Shown here: positions 53,677 through 63,147 of the stretch, piece by piece | How positions within the stretch are numbered: the first letter of the stretch is position 1 | Layout: each line of letters opens with the position of its first letter | Assembly: GCF_007859715.1 (NCBI RefSeq) | Contig: NZ_SJPG01000001.1 | Coordinates: 4,118,728 to 4,182,727 of the forward strand | DNA: 64,000 bases | From: Rubinisphaera italica | Lineage (GTDB): Bacteria; Planctomycetota; Planctomycetia; Planctomycetales; Planctomycetaceae | Direction: 5' to 3' | Made by a program: the position numbers and the translations under genes | The notes under the pieces: generated by a model | What the model was told of the DNA's origin: nothing | Database searches by the model: none | What the model saw: the letters and a program-made list of their open reading frames with translations, nothing else

Positions 53677-55263
53677 ATGAAAGCGATTCGCACGCGATTT
53701 GCCCCCAGTCCGACAGGTTACATGCACATTGGCGGCATGAGAACGGCTCTGTTCAACTGGGTTTTCGCCAAACATCATCAAGGGACATTCATCCTGCGAA
53801 TTGACGATACCGATCAGGCACGCAATGTCGAATCAGCTCTCGAACCAATCCTGCAGGCATTCCGCTGGCTGGGCATCCCGTGGGATGAAGGTCCCGAAAC
53901 TGGAGGAGATTTCGGGCCCTATTTTCAGTCGGAACGAACTGATTTTTATCAGAAGCATTGCCAAACTTTGATTGAAAAACGGCTCGCATTCTACGATTTC
54001 ACAACTCCCGACCAGAGCCGGGCAGAACGGGAAGCGGCTGAAAAAGAAAAGCGGAACTACATCAATAACCGCAACGATTTTGATCTGGACTCAGCAACCA
54101 TTCAGGAACGAATCGATCGGGGAGACAATTACGTCATCCGCTTTCTCGTCCCTCGGGATACTGACAAGAAAATTGTGATTGACGATGCTGTCCGCGGACA
54201 CGTTGAATTCGATCCTTCAACGATGCCTGATCCCGTCATCATGCGGTCAAATGGGTTGCCGTTATACAACTTCGCCTCCGTTATCGACGATGCCTCGATG
54301 CAGATTTCTCACGTCATCCGAGCAGAAGAACATCTTTCCAATACTCCCGTTCAGGCATTGCTGTTTGATGCTCTGGAATTTGAACGACCGACTTTTGCTC
54401 ACATCCCTTATGTCGCAGCCCCCGGCACGAAAGAGAAATTGAGCAAACGCAAGCTGGAGCAGTATCGGAAAAATCCCAAATTCAAAAAGCTGTTTCAACA
54501 TGGAGATTTTATCTTTCCATTACTCGGACTGGAAAACAACGGCGGGCTCGATCCTGTGATGGTCGAGTATTACGAAAAGATTGGCTACTTGCCTGATGCC
54601 GTGTTCAACGCACTGGCCCGAATCGGCTGGTCACTCGATGATCAAACGGAAGTTATGAGCCGGGAAACGATTATCGAAAACTTCACGCTTGAAAGGATTG
54701 TCAAATCTCCAGCTGGCTTCGATCCCGATAAGCTCCTCAGTTTTCAGGCTGAATGGATGGGGAAAGTTCCTCTCAGCGAAAAAGCATTGAACTGCATTCC
54801 GTATCTGGCAACTGCTGGTTACGTGCATGCGGGCGAAAAAGAATATTCACACGATTATATTGAAAAAGTCGTCGCGGCTGTCGGAGAACGCCTGGTCGTC
54901 TGGAGCGATATTCTCCGCTTCGATGAATTTTTCGTGACCGACGACGAATTGAAGTACGAAGAAAAGGCTTTTAAGAAGAGAGTTGTCAAACCCGAAGATG
55001 CCTGCACTCTACTCGCAGAACTTGCTGAGGAACTGACGACGTCCAATTGCCAAACCTCTGAGGATTTCGATCAGTTCGTGCACCAGTTTGTAGAGAACAA
55101 AGAAATCGGCATCGGCCAGATCATTCATGCGTTGCGAGTCGCCGTCACAGGCAAAGCAGCTGGGGTGGGCATGTTCGATGCTATGGAGCTGCTCGGAACC
55201 GACCGCTGCGTAAAACGAATTCGCAGAACTCTGAAATTAAAGACCAGCTCTGATTCTCAATAA
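53677..55263 (+). CDS. gltX: Glutamyl-tRNA synthetase with insertion after KLSKR
   Basis: A 528-residue class Ic synthetase. Seen: FAPSPTGYMHIGGMRTALFNW (8-28, the HIGH motif as HIGG), LRIDDTDQARN, FLVPRDTDKKIVIDDAVRGHVEFDP, NGLPLYNFASVIDDASMQISHVIRAEEHLSNTP, and TKEKLSKRKLEQ (KMSKS motif at about 254-258). After KLSKR, where bacterial GluRS continues directly with DGA...EQYRxxGYLP, this protein has about 45 extra residues (YRKNPKFKKLFQHGDFIFPL, LGLENNGGLDPVMVEYYEKI) before GYLPDAVFNALARIGWS. The ATG at 53677 is a typical start; an upstream frame to 53602 looks non-coding. It is followed by glnS after 176 bases. Confidence 0.94.
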   Translation: MKAIRTRFAPSPTGYMHIGGMRTALFNWVFAKHHQGTFILRIDDTDQARNVESALEPILQAFRWLGIPWDEGPETGGDFGPYFQSERTDFYQKHCQTLIEKRLAFYDFTTPDQSRAEREAAEKEKRNYINNRNDFDLDSATIQERIDRGDNYVIRFLVPRDTDKKIVIDDAVRGHVEFDPSTMPDPVIMRSNGLPLYNFASVIDDASMQISHVIRAEEHLSNTPVQALLFDALEFERPTFAHIPYVAAPGTKEKLSKRKLEQYRKNPKFKKLFQHGDFIFPLLGLENNGGLDPVMVEYYEKIGYLPDAVFNALARIGWSLDDQTEVMSRETIIENFTLERIVKSPAGFDPDKLLSFQAEWMGKVPLSEKALNCIPYLATAGYVHAGEKEYSHDYIEKVVAAVGERLVVWSDILRFDEFFVTDDELKYEEKAFKKRVVKPEDACTLLAELAEELTTSNCQTSEDFDQFVHQFVENKEIGIGQIIHALRVAVTGKAAGVGMFDAMELLGTDRCVKRIRRTLKLKTSSDSQ

Positions 55264-55439
55264 GTCGTCGGATGGCTTACAATGCAATATTGTTAGGGTG
55301 AGGGCATATCGGTGCGATCTTGAATGAGGAGGTCGCAGCCCCCCCCCTCATCCGGCATTTGGCCACCTTCTCCTCAGGGAGAAGGAAAGTATTAATCGTC
55401 CTACATAATAATCATTCAATTCGCGTAAGGATACGCACG

Positions 55440-57134
55440 ATGTCAGCGGAAAATAATACAGACGACACACCTGCTAAGCCACTCGATTTCATTCGGGAAA
55501 TTGTGGCTCAGGATCTCAAATCTGGCAAACATGATGGCCGCGTGCAGACCCGTTTTCCACCGGAGCCAAATGGGTATCTGCATATCGGACATGCGAAGGC
55601 GATTTGTCTGAACTTTGGGATCGCCAAAGAATTCGGCGGCCGCTGTAACCTGCGATTTGATGATACGAATCCGACCAAGGAAGAGACCGAGTACGTCGAT
55701 TCCATCAAAGAGGATGTCCGCTGGCTGGGCTTCGAATGGGACGAAGAACATTACGCGAGCGACTACTTCGAGCAACTTTACGAATGGGCAGAAGCTCTCA
55801 TTCAGAAAGGGCTGGCATATGTCGATAGTGGCAGCCTGGATGAAATCCGAGCTCAACGCGGCACTGTGAATGAACCGGGAACTCCGAGTCCTTTTCGCGA
55901 GCGGAGTGTAGAAGAGAATCTCGATTTGTTTCGGCGGATGCGAGCCGGTGAGTTCCCGAATGGAGCTCACGTGCTGCGTGCCAAAATTGATATGGCAGCT
56001 GGCAATATGAATCTGCGAGATCCGATCATGTATCGCATCTTGCACACGCACCATCATCGCACAGGCGATAAGTGGTGCCTCTATCCGATATACGACTGGG
56101 CTCACGGACAGAGCGATTCGATTGAGAAGATCACACATTCGATTTGCACACTGGAATTCGAAATTCATCGCCCGCTCTATGAGTGGTATATCGAACATCT
56201 CGATATTTTCCCTTCCAGACAGTACGAATTTGCCCGTCTGAACCTGACTTACATGGTGATGAGCAAACGCAAATTGCTCGAACTCGTCCAGGCCAAACTG
56301 GTTGAAGGCTGGGATGATCCGCGGATGCCGACCATTGCCGGGTTACGTCGTCGCGGTTATACGCCGGAATCTCTGCGGAATTTCTGTCACACGATTGGTG
56401 TCACAAAATATCCGGGTACGACCGATATTTCTGTGCTTGAAAATTCTTTACGCGATGATTTGAATCGTCGTGCGGAACGTCGGATGGCTGTGCTTGATCC
56501 CATAAAAGTCGTCATCACAAATTATCCGGAAGGGACTTCGGAAGAACTGGAAGCGGTCAATCACCCGCAGGATGAATCGTTCGGCACACGAACAATTCCA
56601 TTCGGACGCGAGATTTACATCGAACGTGAAGACTTCATGGAAGATCCTCCCAAAAAATTCTTCCGGCTCTCGCCCGGCAAAGAAGTCCGCATGCGATACG
56701 CCTACTTCATCAAGTGCGAAGAAGTCATCAAAAATGATCAGGGTGAAATCACCGAAATTCATTGCACATACGATCCGGAAACCAAAGGGGGCAATGCTCC
56801 CGATGGCCGCAAAGTCAAAGCGACATTGCACTGGGTTTCCGTTGCCGATGCGGTTGATGCTGAAGTTCGATTGTACGACCATCTATTTGAGGTCGAAAAT
56901 CCGAACGATGTTCCAGAGGGAGGCGACTTTAAGGACCATCTGAATCCGAATTCCCTACAATTGCTCGAACATGCCAAGCTGGAGCCTCAGCTCAGTTCGG
57001 CTCAGGAAGGGGAACGCTTTCAGTTTGAGCGCATGGGATACTTCTGTTGTGATCGCACGAGCACGACAGAACGACCGGTCTTCAATCGAGCCGTCACCCT
57101 CCGCGACACCTGGGCCAAGGCTAAGAAGAAATAA
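55440..57134 (+). CDS. glnS: Glutaminyl-tRNA synthetase
   Basis: A 564-residue class Ic synthetase that charges tRNA(Gln) directly. Seen: [25 protein letters not shown] (38-62), [119 protein letters not shown] (KMSKS) and the GlnRS-specific [23 protein letters not shown]. The C-terminal anticodon-binding domain is present ([35 protein letters not shown]). Full length. It starts at 55440 with AAGGA 9 bases upstream. gltX precedes it in the same direction. Confidence 0.96.
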   Translation: MSAENNTDDTPAKPLDFIREIVAQDLKSGKHDGRVQTRFPPEPNGYLHIGHAKAICLNFGIAKEFGGRCNLRFDDTNPTKEETEYVDSIKEDVRWLGFEWDEEHYASDYFEQLYEWAEALIQKGLAYVDSGSLDEIRAQRGTVNEPGTPSPFRERSVEENLDLFRRMRAGEFPNGAHVLRAKIDMAAGNMNLRDPIMYRILHTHHHRTGDKWCLYPIYDWAHGQSDSIEKITHSICTLEFEIHRPLYEWYIEHLDIFPSRQYEFARLNLTYMVMSKRKLLELVQAKLVEGWDDPRMPTIAGLRRRGYTPESLRNFCHTIGVTKYPGTTDISVLENSLRDDLNRRAERRMAVLDPIKVVITNYPEGTSEELEAVNHPQDESFGTRTIPFGREIYIEREDFMEDPPKKFFRLSPGKEVRMRYAYFIKCEEVIKNDQGEITEIHCTYDPETKGGNAPDGRKVKATLHWVSVADAVDAEVRLYDHLFEVENPNDVPEGGDFKDHLNPNSLQLLEHAKLEPQLSSAQEGERFQFERMGYFCCDRTSTTERPVFNRAVTLRDTWAKAKKK

Positions 57135-57231
57135 ATCGCTTCAATAGTTACCGATTCTCACCACGCCCATCAATTCGTTCTGGGACGTGCCACCCCGCAA
57201 GGCAGAATGCTCTTAGCTAAAAAGTAAAATT

Positions 57232-58074
57232 ATGTCGACTGTGATTTTGGGGTGTCGCGGGCAATTGGGAAGTGAACTGGCTCAGTTGCTGCCGGAGGCG
57301 AATGCGCTTTCACGGCAAGAATTTGACATCACTTCTCGAGAATTATTTTCAGCAGTACTGGATCCTTTAAAGCCAACCTGCATTATCAACTGTGCCGCTT
57401 ATAATCAGGTCGATCTGGCAGAGGATGAACCCGAAGCTGCTTGGCAGACGAATGCTTTAGGTCCACGCTATCTTGCTCAATATTGTGCAGAACACAAAAG
57501 TCGTTTGATCCACATCAGTACGGATTTCGTTTATGGAATCAAGAAAAAGCCAGCTCGTCCACTAACGGAACAGGATTTGCCTGATCCGAGAAGTGTGTAT
57601 GGCGTTTCGAAACTGGCGGGCGAATATTTTGTGCAGACAGAATGTCAGCAAAGTCTGATTATTCGCACGTGTGGATTGTACGGGCGAGGAGGGAATGGAA
57701 ACTTTGTCAAAACGATGCTGAGACTGGCACGTGAAGAGAAACCGATTCGAGTGGTCGACGATCAGTTTTGCGCGCCGACATCGGTTAAGGATCTGGCATC
57801 AGCAGTCCTCAAGCTTCAAACCATTCACGCCACTGGCCTGTTTCACTTTGTAAATCGGGAGCAGGTCTCCTGGTATGAGTTCGCAAAAATGATTTTCACA
57901 ATTACTGGAATGGATGCGGATTTAACTCCCATTTCGAGTACCGAATACGGAGCTATTGCCAAACGTCCTCAATATAGCGTACTGGACTGCAGCAAATACT
58001 GCGAAGAAACCAACTCCCGCATCCGGACGATTAAAGACGCCCTCAAAGAATATCTGCGAAGTGAGATGGCTTGA
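57232..58074 (+). CDS. dTDP-4-dehydrorhamnose reductase-like (RmlD-type) protein
   Basis: A 280-residue extended short-chain dehydrogenase. Seen: the NAD(P)-binding GCRGQLGSELAQLL (GxxGxxG, residues 7-20), NCAAYNQVDLAEDEPEAAWQTNALGPRYLA, HISTDFVYG, the catalytic PRSVYGVSKLAGE with Tyr123 and Lys127, and TCGLYGRGGNGNFVKTML. The ISTDFVYG and NCAAYN-VD-AE patterns are those of RmlD, which makes dTDP-L-rhamnose. The other rml genes are not adjacent, so a different nucleotide sugar cannot be excluded. asnB follows after 50 bases, and joint transcription is likely. Confidence 0.88.
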   Translation: MSTVILGCRGQLGSELAQLLPEANALSRQEFDITSRELFSAVLDPLKPTCIINCAAYNQVDLAEDEPEAAWQTNALGPRYLAQYCAEHKSRLIHISTDFVYGIKKKPARPLTEQDLPDPRSVYGVSKLAGEYFVQTECQQSLIIRTCGLYGRGGNGNFVKTMLRLAREEKPIRVVDDQFCAPTSVKDLASAVLKLQTIHATGLFHFVNREQVSWYEFAKMIFTITGMDADLTPISSTEYGAIAKRPQYSVLDCSKYCEETNSRIRTIKDALKEYLRSEMA

Positions 58075-58124
58075 GCAATAATTGAATTGTGGAAACGAAA
58101 CTTAAAAAATAGACGGATCAGCCT

Positions 58125-60059
58125 GTGTGTGGGATTGTTGGATTTTTAGCGAGACCAGAAGAGCATTCTTCTGAGCATCTCACCACGGTGGCTGGCAACA
58201 TGGCTGATGTGCTGGCTACTCGTGGGCCAGATGATTATGGTGTCTGGTCGGATGTTGATTCGGGAGTTGCTTTAGGGCACCGCCGGTTGGCGATTCTCGA
58301 TCTTTCCGAGCAAGGGCATCAACCGATGCTTTCTGCGTGTGGTCGATATGTACTGGTCTATAACGGGGAAATCTACAACTTCAAAGAGATTCGCGCGGAA
58401 CTCAAAGAGCTGAAAGTTCGTTTTCGTGGTACCTCGGATACCGAAGTACTTCTGGCGGCGATCTCACACTGGGGGCTCCGTGAAACTCTGCCCAGATTGC
58501 GAGGTATGTTTGCGTTTGCACTCTGGAGTCGGAAAGAACGCAAGTTGACGCTCGTGCGAGATCGCATTGGTATCAAGCCGTTGTATTATGGGCAAGCCGG
58601 TAATGAGTTTGTGTTTGCTTCGGAATTAAAAGCATTTCATCAGCACCCCCGCTTTAAGAAAGAGGTGAATCCGTCTGCGGTTGCTCTGTTAATGCGTCAT
58701 AACTACATCCCGGCTCCTTACTCGATTTTTCAGGGGGTTAAAAAGTTACAGCCGGGAATGCTGCTGGAGATTCCACTGGGAGATTTTAGCGAGGAGGTCA
58801 GCGATCATCCCATTGGTACGAATTGTGAACCGGAAGCTTATTGGACATTACAGGAAGCAATTCTCGTTGGGCAGACCAATCGATTCTCTGGTTCATACGA
58901 AGAAGCAGTCGATCAATTAGAAGTCTTACTGAAGCAGGCAGTCGACTATCGCATGTTGTCGGACGTTCCTCTGGGGGCATTTCTATCCGGAGGAGTCGAT
59001 TCCTCTTTGATTGTTGCGATGATGCAGAAGAAACATTCGCAACCGATCCGTACCTTCACAATTGGTTTCACAGAACACGAGTATGACGAGGCTCCGTTTG
59101 CACATCGGATTTCCGATTACACAGGCACGGCTCATACTGAACTCTGCGTTACTCCCAGCGAAGCCCGGAATATCATTCCGCAACTTCCTGAAATTTATGA
59201 TGAACCATTTGCGGATATGTCCCAAATCCCCACCTGCCTGGTTTCAAAACTCGCTCGCGAGTACGTCACCGTTTCATTATCAGGAGATGGGGGCGATGAA
59301 TTGTTCGGGGGATATCATCGATATTTTCACCTGGATAATATTTGGAATAAGCTACAGAAAATTCCTGCACGCAAGTGGACCTCTTCTGTACTCGATAATC
59401 TGACGAGTCGTGTGCCGCATTCGATCTTGCCGGAGCTTCTGCAAAAGCTGACGTTTGCTGCTCGCATCGAATCGACGGAAGAACTTTATGCCCAGTTGCA
59501 CCGTCACTGGTCGACTAATGAAATCATGGCGCAGGAAGCATTCGATCCAAGTTTCGATCTGGGCTTCGGGGCTCCCAATCCCGACCTTGATCTCGCCAAA
59601 CTGAAATGGATGGCACTGGATACCACGACTTATTTGCCGGATGATATTCTGACCAAAGTCGATCGAGCCAGTATGTCCGTTTCGCTGGAAGCACGAGTGC
59701 CTTTGCTCGATCATCATATCGTCGAGTTTGCCTGGACACTGCCTCAGCATTACCGTTATCAGGGAGATTCTGGGAAACGAATCCTGCGAACGCTACTCGA
59801 ACGATATATTCCTGCAGATATGTTTGATCGTCCAAAGGTCGGATTTGGGATTCCGATTGGGGAATGGCTGAGAGGATCTTTGCGGGACTGGGCAGAGGAT
59901 TTGCTCTCTGAGAAAAGCCTGAATGAGCACGGCTTGCTCAATACTGCACTCATACGATCCCGCTGGGAAGAACACTGCTTGGGCAAACAGAACTCACAAT
60001 ACCTGTTGTGGGATGTGCTGGTCTTTCAGCAATGGTATCGAGCGACGATGTCAGCTTGA
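58125..60059 (+). CDS. asnB: Glutamine-hydrolysing asparagine synthase
   Basis: A 644-residue enzyme. The start is GTG, followed by Cys2 (MCGIVGFLARPEE), the N-terminal nucleophile of the glutaminase domain, so the start is fixed. Other marks: LGHRRLAILDLSEQGHQPM, YNGEIYNF and RGTSDTEVLLAA (glutaminase, to about residue 200), then the synthetase ATP pyrophosphatase loop PLGAFLSGGVDSSLIVAMM, SLSGDGGDELFGGYHRY and LPDDILTKVDRASMSVSLEARVPLLDH. It makes asparagine from aspartate with glutamine and ATP. Paralogues of this group also serve in polysaccharide or natural-product clusters, and the RmlD-like gene just upstream leaves that possible. Confidence 0.93.
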   Translation: MCGIVGFLARPEEHSSEHLTTVAGNMADVLATRGPDDYGVWSDVDSGVALGHRRLAILDLSEQGHQPMLSACGRYVLVYNGEIYNFKEIRAELKELKVRFRGTSDTEVLLAAISHWGLRETLPRLRGMFAFALWSRKERKLTLVRDRIGIKPLYYGQAGNEFVFASELKAFHQHPRFKKEVNPSAVALLMRHNYIPAPYSIFQGVKKLQPGMLLEIPLGDFSEEVSDHPIGTNCEPEAYWTLQEAILVGQTNRFSGSYEEAVDQLEVLLKQAVDYRMLSDVPLGAFLSGGVDSSLIVAMMQKKHSQPIRTFTIGFTEHEYDEAPFAHRISDYTGTAHTELCVTPSEARNIIPQLPEIYDEPFADMSQIPTCLVSKLAREYVTVSLSGDGGDELFGGYHRYFHLDNIWNKLQKIPARKWTSSVLDNLTSRVPHSILPELLQKLTFAARIESTEELYAQLHRHWSTNEIMAQEAFDPSFDLGFGAPNPDLDLAKLKWMALDTTTYLPDDILTKVDRASMSVSLEARVPLLDHHIVEFAWTLPQHYRYQGDSGKRILRTLLERYIPADMFDRPKVGFGIPIGEWLRGSLRDWAEDLLSEKSLNEHGLLNTALIRSRWEEHCLGKQNSQYLLWDVLVFQQWYRATMSA

Positions 60060-60062
60060 ATC

Positions 60063-60437
60063 TCAGGCAGCCTGAGAATTTTCGCTTTGATTCTGAAGCA
60101 TCTTCTGATGCTGCTCATACATTTTAAGCAGGCGTTCACCATCGGTCGTCATGCGATACTGAATACCGTCCTCACGTCCGGCGAGTTCGATGTCGAGCAA
60201 GCCGTAAGCGATCAGAAGACCGTGAGCTTCTGACCACGCTTCCGATTCGGTAGAGTCCTCTTCTGTTTGTGGCACGAGAGCAGAAGCTCGATCCTGCCAT
60301 TTAGAATCTTTACGCTCTTTATCCTCTTTTTGCAGACGTGCATTCTCTGCGTACACCTGAAGAATAGTCAGGCAGAGGGGATGATCTTCAATCAATTCGG
60401 AGTTCTCGAAATTCATACCCTTGAAATCGACCGTCAT
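60063..60437 (-). CDS. Hypothetical protein, about 124 residues
   Basis: Not recognised. The sequence is soluble and charged (AENARLQKEDKERKDSKWQD), with a possible winged-helix-like C-terminal half: EAHGLLIAYGLLDIELAGREDGIQYRMTTDGERLLKMYEQHQ. The strand-turn-strand (REDGIQYRMTTDGERLL) looks like the wing of a DNA-binding domain, which is a guess. The frame extends to 60518, but the ATG at 60437 (MTVDFKG) or 60416 (MNFENSE) is more likely; ribosome sites are weak. It converges on asnB with a 3-base gap and follows the S9 peptidase gene on the same strand. Confidence 0.65.
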   Translation of the reverse strand: MTVDFKGMNFENSELIEDHPLCLTILQVYAENARLQKEDKERKDSKWQDRASALVPQTEEDSTESEAWSEAHGLLIAYGLLDIELAGREDGIQYRMTTDGERLLKMYEQHQKMLQNQSENSQAA

Positions 60438-60539
60438 TATGGGGAAGTCGAGAACATGTCGAGTAAGCTGCAAGATCGTCGTAATCGGATGATTGTTACA
60501 ATCGGAAAAGTTTAACAATCCATTACAAGCGTTAGCGTT

Positions 60540-63002
60540 TTATGGGTGCAGATGTTCCTTGAAAAACTGAATTCTTCTGCGATTTCCATAGGGACCGCCG
60601 TTTGTATGACCTTGCCCGGGGAGTAAAAGAAAATCGAAATCTTTATCGGCTTTAATCAGGGCATCGACGAGGCGATAGGTCGATTCGGGGGGAACATTAT
60701 TATCCAGTTCTCCGACCATCAGCAGCAGATTTCCCTCAAGTTTTTCTGCATGGTCAATATTAGAGGAAGCTGCATAATGTGGGCCGATAGGATAGCCCAT
60801 CCACTGTTCATTCCAGGAGGCTTTATCCATGCGATTATCGTGGCAGCCACAGGAGGCGACCGCTGCCTTGTAAAATTCACCGTGAAACAGCAACGCCGAA
60901 ACCGCATTTTGCCCCCCTGCTGAGGTGCCATAAATGCCGACACGGCTCGTATCCATTCCGGTAAACTTCTCCGCTGCACTTTGAATCCACAGCTTTCGAT
61001 CTGGTAATCCTGCATCTTTCAGATTGTGCCAGCAGACATCGTGAAATGCTTTTGATCGATGAGCGGTCCCCATACCGTCAATTTTGACAACAATGAAACC
61101 AGCCTCAGTTTCCTGCTCATACCAACGTGACTGCCGGAATGTTTTCGGTACATGATAATTGTGGGGTCCGGCATAAATATCTTCCAGAACCGGATAGGAT
61201 TTCGATTCATCGTAGTTATCTGGAAAAGTAATCAATCCCCAGATCTCGGTTTGTCCATCGCGTCCAGCCGAGTGAAATACTGTTGGGTGTTTCCAGCCAG
61301 CCTCGATCAATTCCTGATTGTCACCTTCTTCCAGAGGACAGATTAATTTTCCATCAATCACACTTCGCAAATTGTGAACGGGAGGGAGATCGACACGGGA
61401 ATATGAGTCGATCAAAAATTGTCGATCAGGAGAGAACTCAATCGAGTGAGTGCCATTTCCTTCGGTCAGTTCAGTCAACTCAGTGCCATCAAAATTGACG
61501 CGGTAGTAATGCAGATAATAAGGATCCTGGTCAGCATGTCGTCCACTGGCCGCGAATAGGATCTGACGATTTTCTTCGTCAATCGATTCAATTTCACGAA
61601 CCACCCATTCGCCTGAAGTGATCGGCTGCATCAAGTCTGGCTCTTTAAGATTGACCAGGTAAAGATGCCTCCAGCCACTCTGCTCTGAGGTGTAGATCAT
61701 TTCCTTCGACAATTTCAGGTAGTTTGTCTTTGAAAAACTCGGACCGTGAGCCGACCAGATAAATGTCTCTGACTGTTCGTCAACGATGGTATGCGTTTTT
61801 TGAGTGGATGTATTGCATTCCGTCAATCGAAATCGCTGGTGACCGCGATCATATTTAGGGACTACGAACGTCTGATCGCTGGTCCAATGAATCTGCGGTC
61901 TCCCAAAATCAATCGACGGGAGATCGAGTTGATGATGTTCTTCCGGTTCGATGTTAAAAAGGTGCCACTCGTAGCGTGTCATTTCATCCCCCGGCAAGGC
62001 ATAGTGTTGTTGGTGCAGGATGCCGCGATAACCTTGAGAGGCAGATGATTCCAAGGTGTAAACTTTCTCGTACTCTACGGGAAAGACTTTGGTGGCAATG
62101 ATTGACAGACTGTCTGGTGACCAGCCCATAAATTGATAAGGATTTCCTGGACGACCATCTGTGGTCAGTTCTCGTCTTGCCGTCGTATGCGTACTCTGAA
62201 GTATTAGATTGCCTGCTTCACTTTTGATCAGCCAAAGACCATCGGGTGAAGACATTCCCGAGACACGCGGATTTCTCGGTTCTCGTCGCTGCTTTCGTTC
62301 AACTCGCTCTCGGATTTCAATTGATATTGGAGCAGAATGTCCGCGAAACCGACCATAATATCCACCTTCTGAGTCGGTGATTTCCCAGACATGCCCCACA
62401 TAAGTGTGCTGAGATTGACGAGCCTCCGGCTTGATGCTGCCATAAGCAACACTTTGCCCCGAACTGTTAATCCAGCTGTATGTCAGCAGGAGTTTGGTCC
62501 GATTCACAAAGGTGATTTCCGTATGCTCACCGGAATTTTCACTGCGGGCCTCGTCGTTTTCAAGTCGTTGTGAGTCATTCGTCGAATGCGCAATATCGCT
62601 GGTCCCAAACAATTTCAACTCAGACTTTTCAACATCAAATACATAACGTTGCCGTTGAAATGTGAAGGAGCAGATGTGTCGATCATAGTCATAACTGATA
62701 CCATAGAATTTACAGGATTGGGCACCATCGTATTCAAAATTATTTTCCTGCAGATGCGATTTCATTTCTGAGGTATTGATCAGAAGTTTACGACTTCCAA
62801 TCTCAGCATCAACAAATACGATTTCCCAGGCATCGACTCCCAGATGATTCTGATACCAGAATTGAGTGCCGTCTTCACTCCACTCGGGTTGAATCCGCAT
62901 TTTGTAGCAACGGGGAGCAGTCTTCTGAACAGCCAAAGTCTCAAGATTCGGGCAGAAAACAATGCCCCAACAGACTAACAAGGGAAGCACTCGAAATTTC
63001 AT
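60540..63002 (-). CDS. S9 (DPP-IV-like) peptidase with inserted VHL-like domain
   Basis: An 820-residue secreted serine peptidase with a signal peptide (MKFRVLPLLVCWGIVFCPNL plus ETLA). The N-terminal DPP-IV propeller is split by a small domain at about 160-222: EITFVNRTKLLLTYSWINSS, GSIKPEARQSQHTYVGHVWEITDSEG. It matches the beta domain of the von Hippel-Lindau protein by pattern (FxNRT, IKPG, HTYxGHxW). Propeller blades resume at about 250. The C-terminal alpha/beta-hydrolase has Ser694 in GIYGTSAGGQNA, Asp767 in GELDNNVPP and His799 in PGQGHTNGG, so the triad is intact. S9 enzymes cleave short peptides, usually after proline. It follows the glycosidase-like gene on the same strand. Confidence 0.9.
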   Translation of the reverse strand: MKFRVLPLLVCWGIVFCPNLETLAVQKTAPRCYKMRIQPEWSEDGTQFWYQNHLGVDAWEIVFVDAEIGSRKLLINTSEMKSHLQENNFEYDGAQSCKFYGISYDYDRHICSFTFQRQRYVFDVEKSELKLFGTSDIAHSTNDSQRLENDEARSENSGEHTEITFVNRTKLLLTYSWINSSGQSVAYGSIKPEARQSQHTYVGHVWEITDSEGGYYGRFRGHSAPISIEIRERVERKQRREPRNPRVSGMSSPDGLWLIKSEAGNLILQSTHTTARRELTTDGRPGNPYQFMGWSPDSLSIIATKVFPVEYEKVYTLESSASQGYRGILHQQHYALPGDEMTRYEWHLFNIEPEEHHQLDLPSIDFGRPQIHWTSDQTFVVPKYDRGHQRFRLTECNTSTQKTHTIVDEQSETFIWSAHGPSFSKTNYLKLSKEMIYTSEQSGWRHLYLVNLKEPDLMQPITSGEWVVREIESIDEENRQILFAASGRHADQDPYYLHYYRVNFDGTELTELTEGNGTHSIEFSPDRQFLIDSYSRVDLPPVHNLRSVIDGKLICPLEEGDNQELIEAGWKHPTVFHSAGRDGQTEIWGLITFPDNYDESKSYPVLEDIYAGPHNYHVPKTFRQSRWYEQETEAGFIVVKIDGMGTAHRSKAFHDVCWHNLKDAGLPDRKLWIQSAAEKFTGMDTSRVGIYGTSAGGQNAVSALLFHGEFYKAAVASCGCHDNRMDKASWNEQWMGYPIGPHYAASSNIDHAEKLEGNLLLMVGELDNNVPPESTYRLVDALIKADKDFDFLLLPGQGHTNGGPYGNRRRIQFFKEHLHP

Positions 63003-63147
63003 AAAATCAATTCAACAGATTTAATTCATAATTAGCAGGCCCGACACAAGCAGACCAGAACGCCTATGGATTTTATCCGATGAAACTGAACGAATCCAAC
63101 TTGCGATCTGAAAATCAGGCTATCGACACTGAAGTTGTCGCGATTGA

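Noticed and set aside
55443..56198. Minus-strand open frame of 251 codons within glnS
   Set aside because: Antisense to the catalytic domain of glnS, which is full length; no motif in the translated product.
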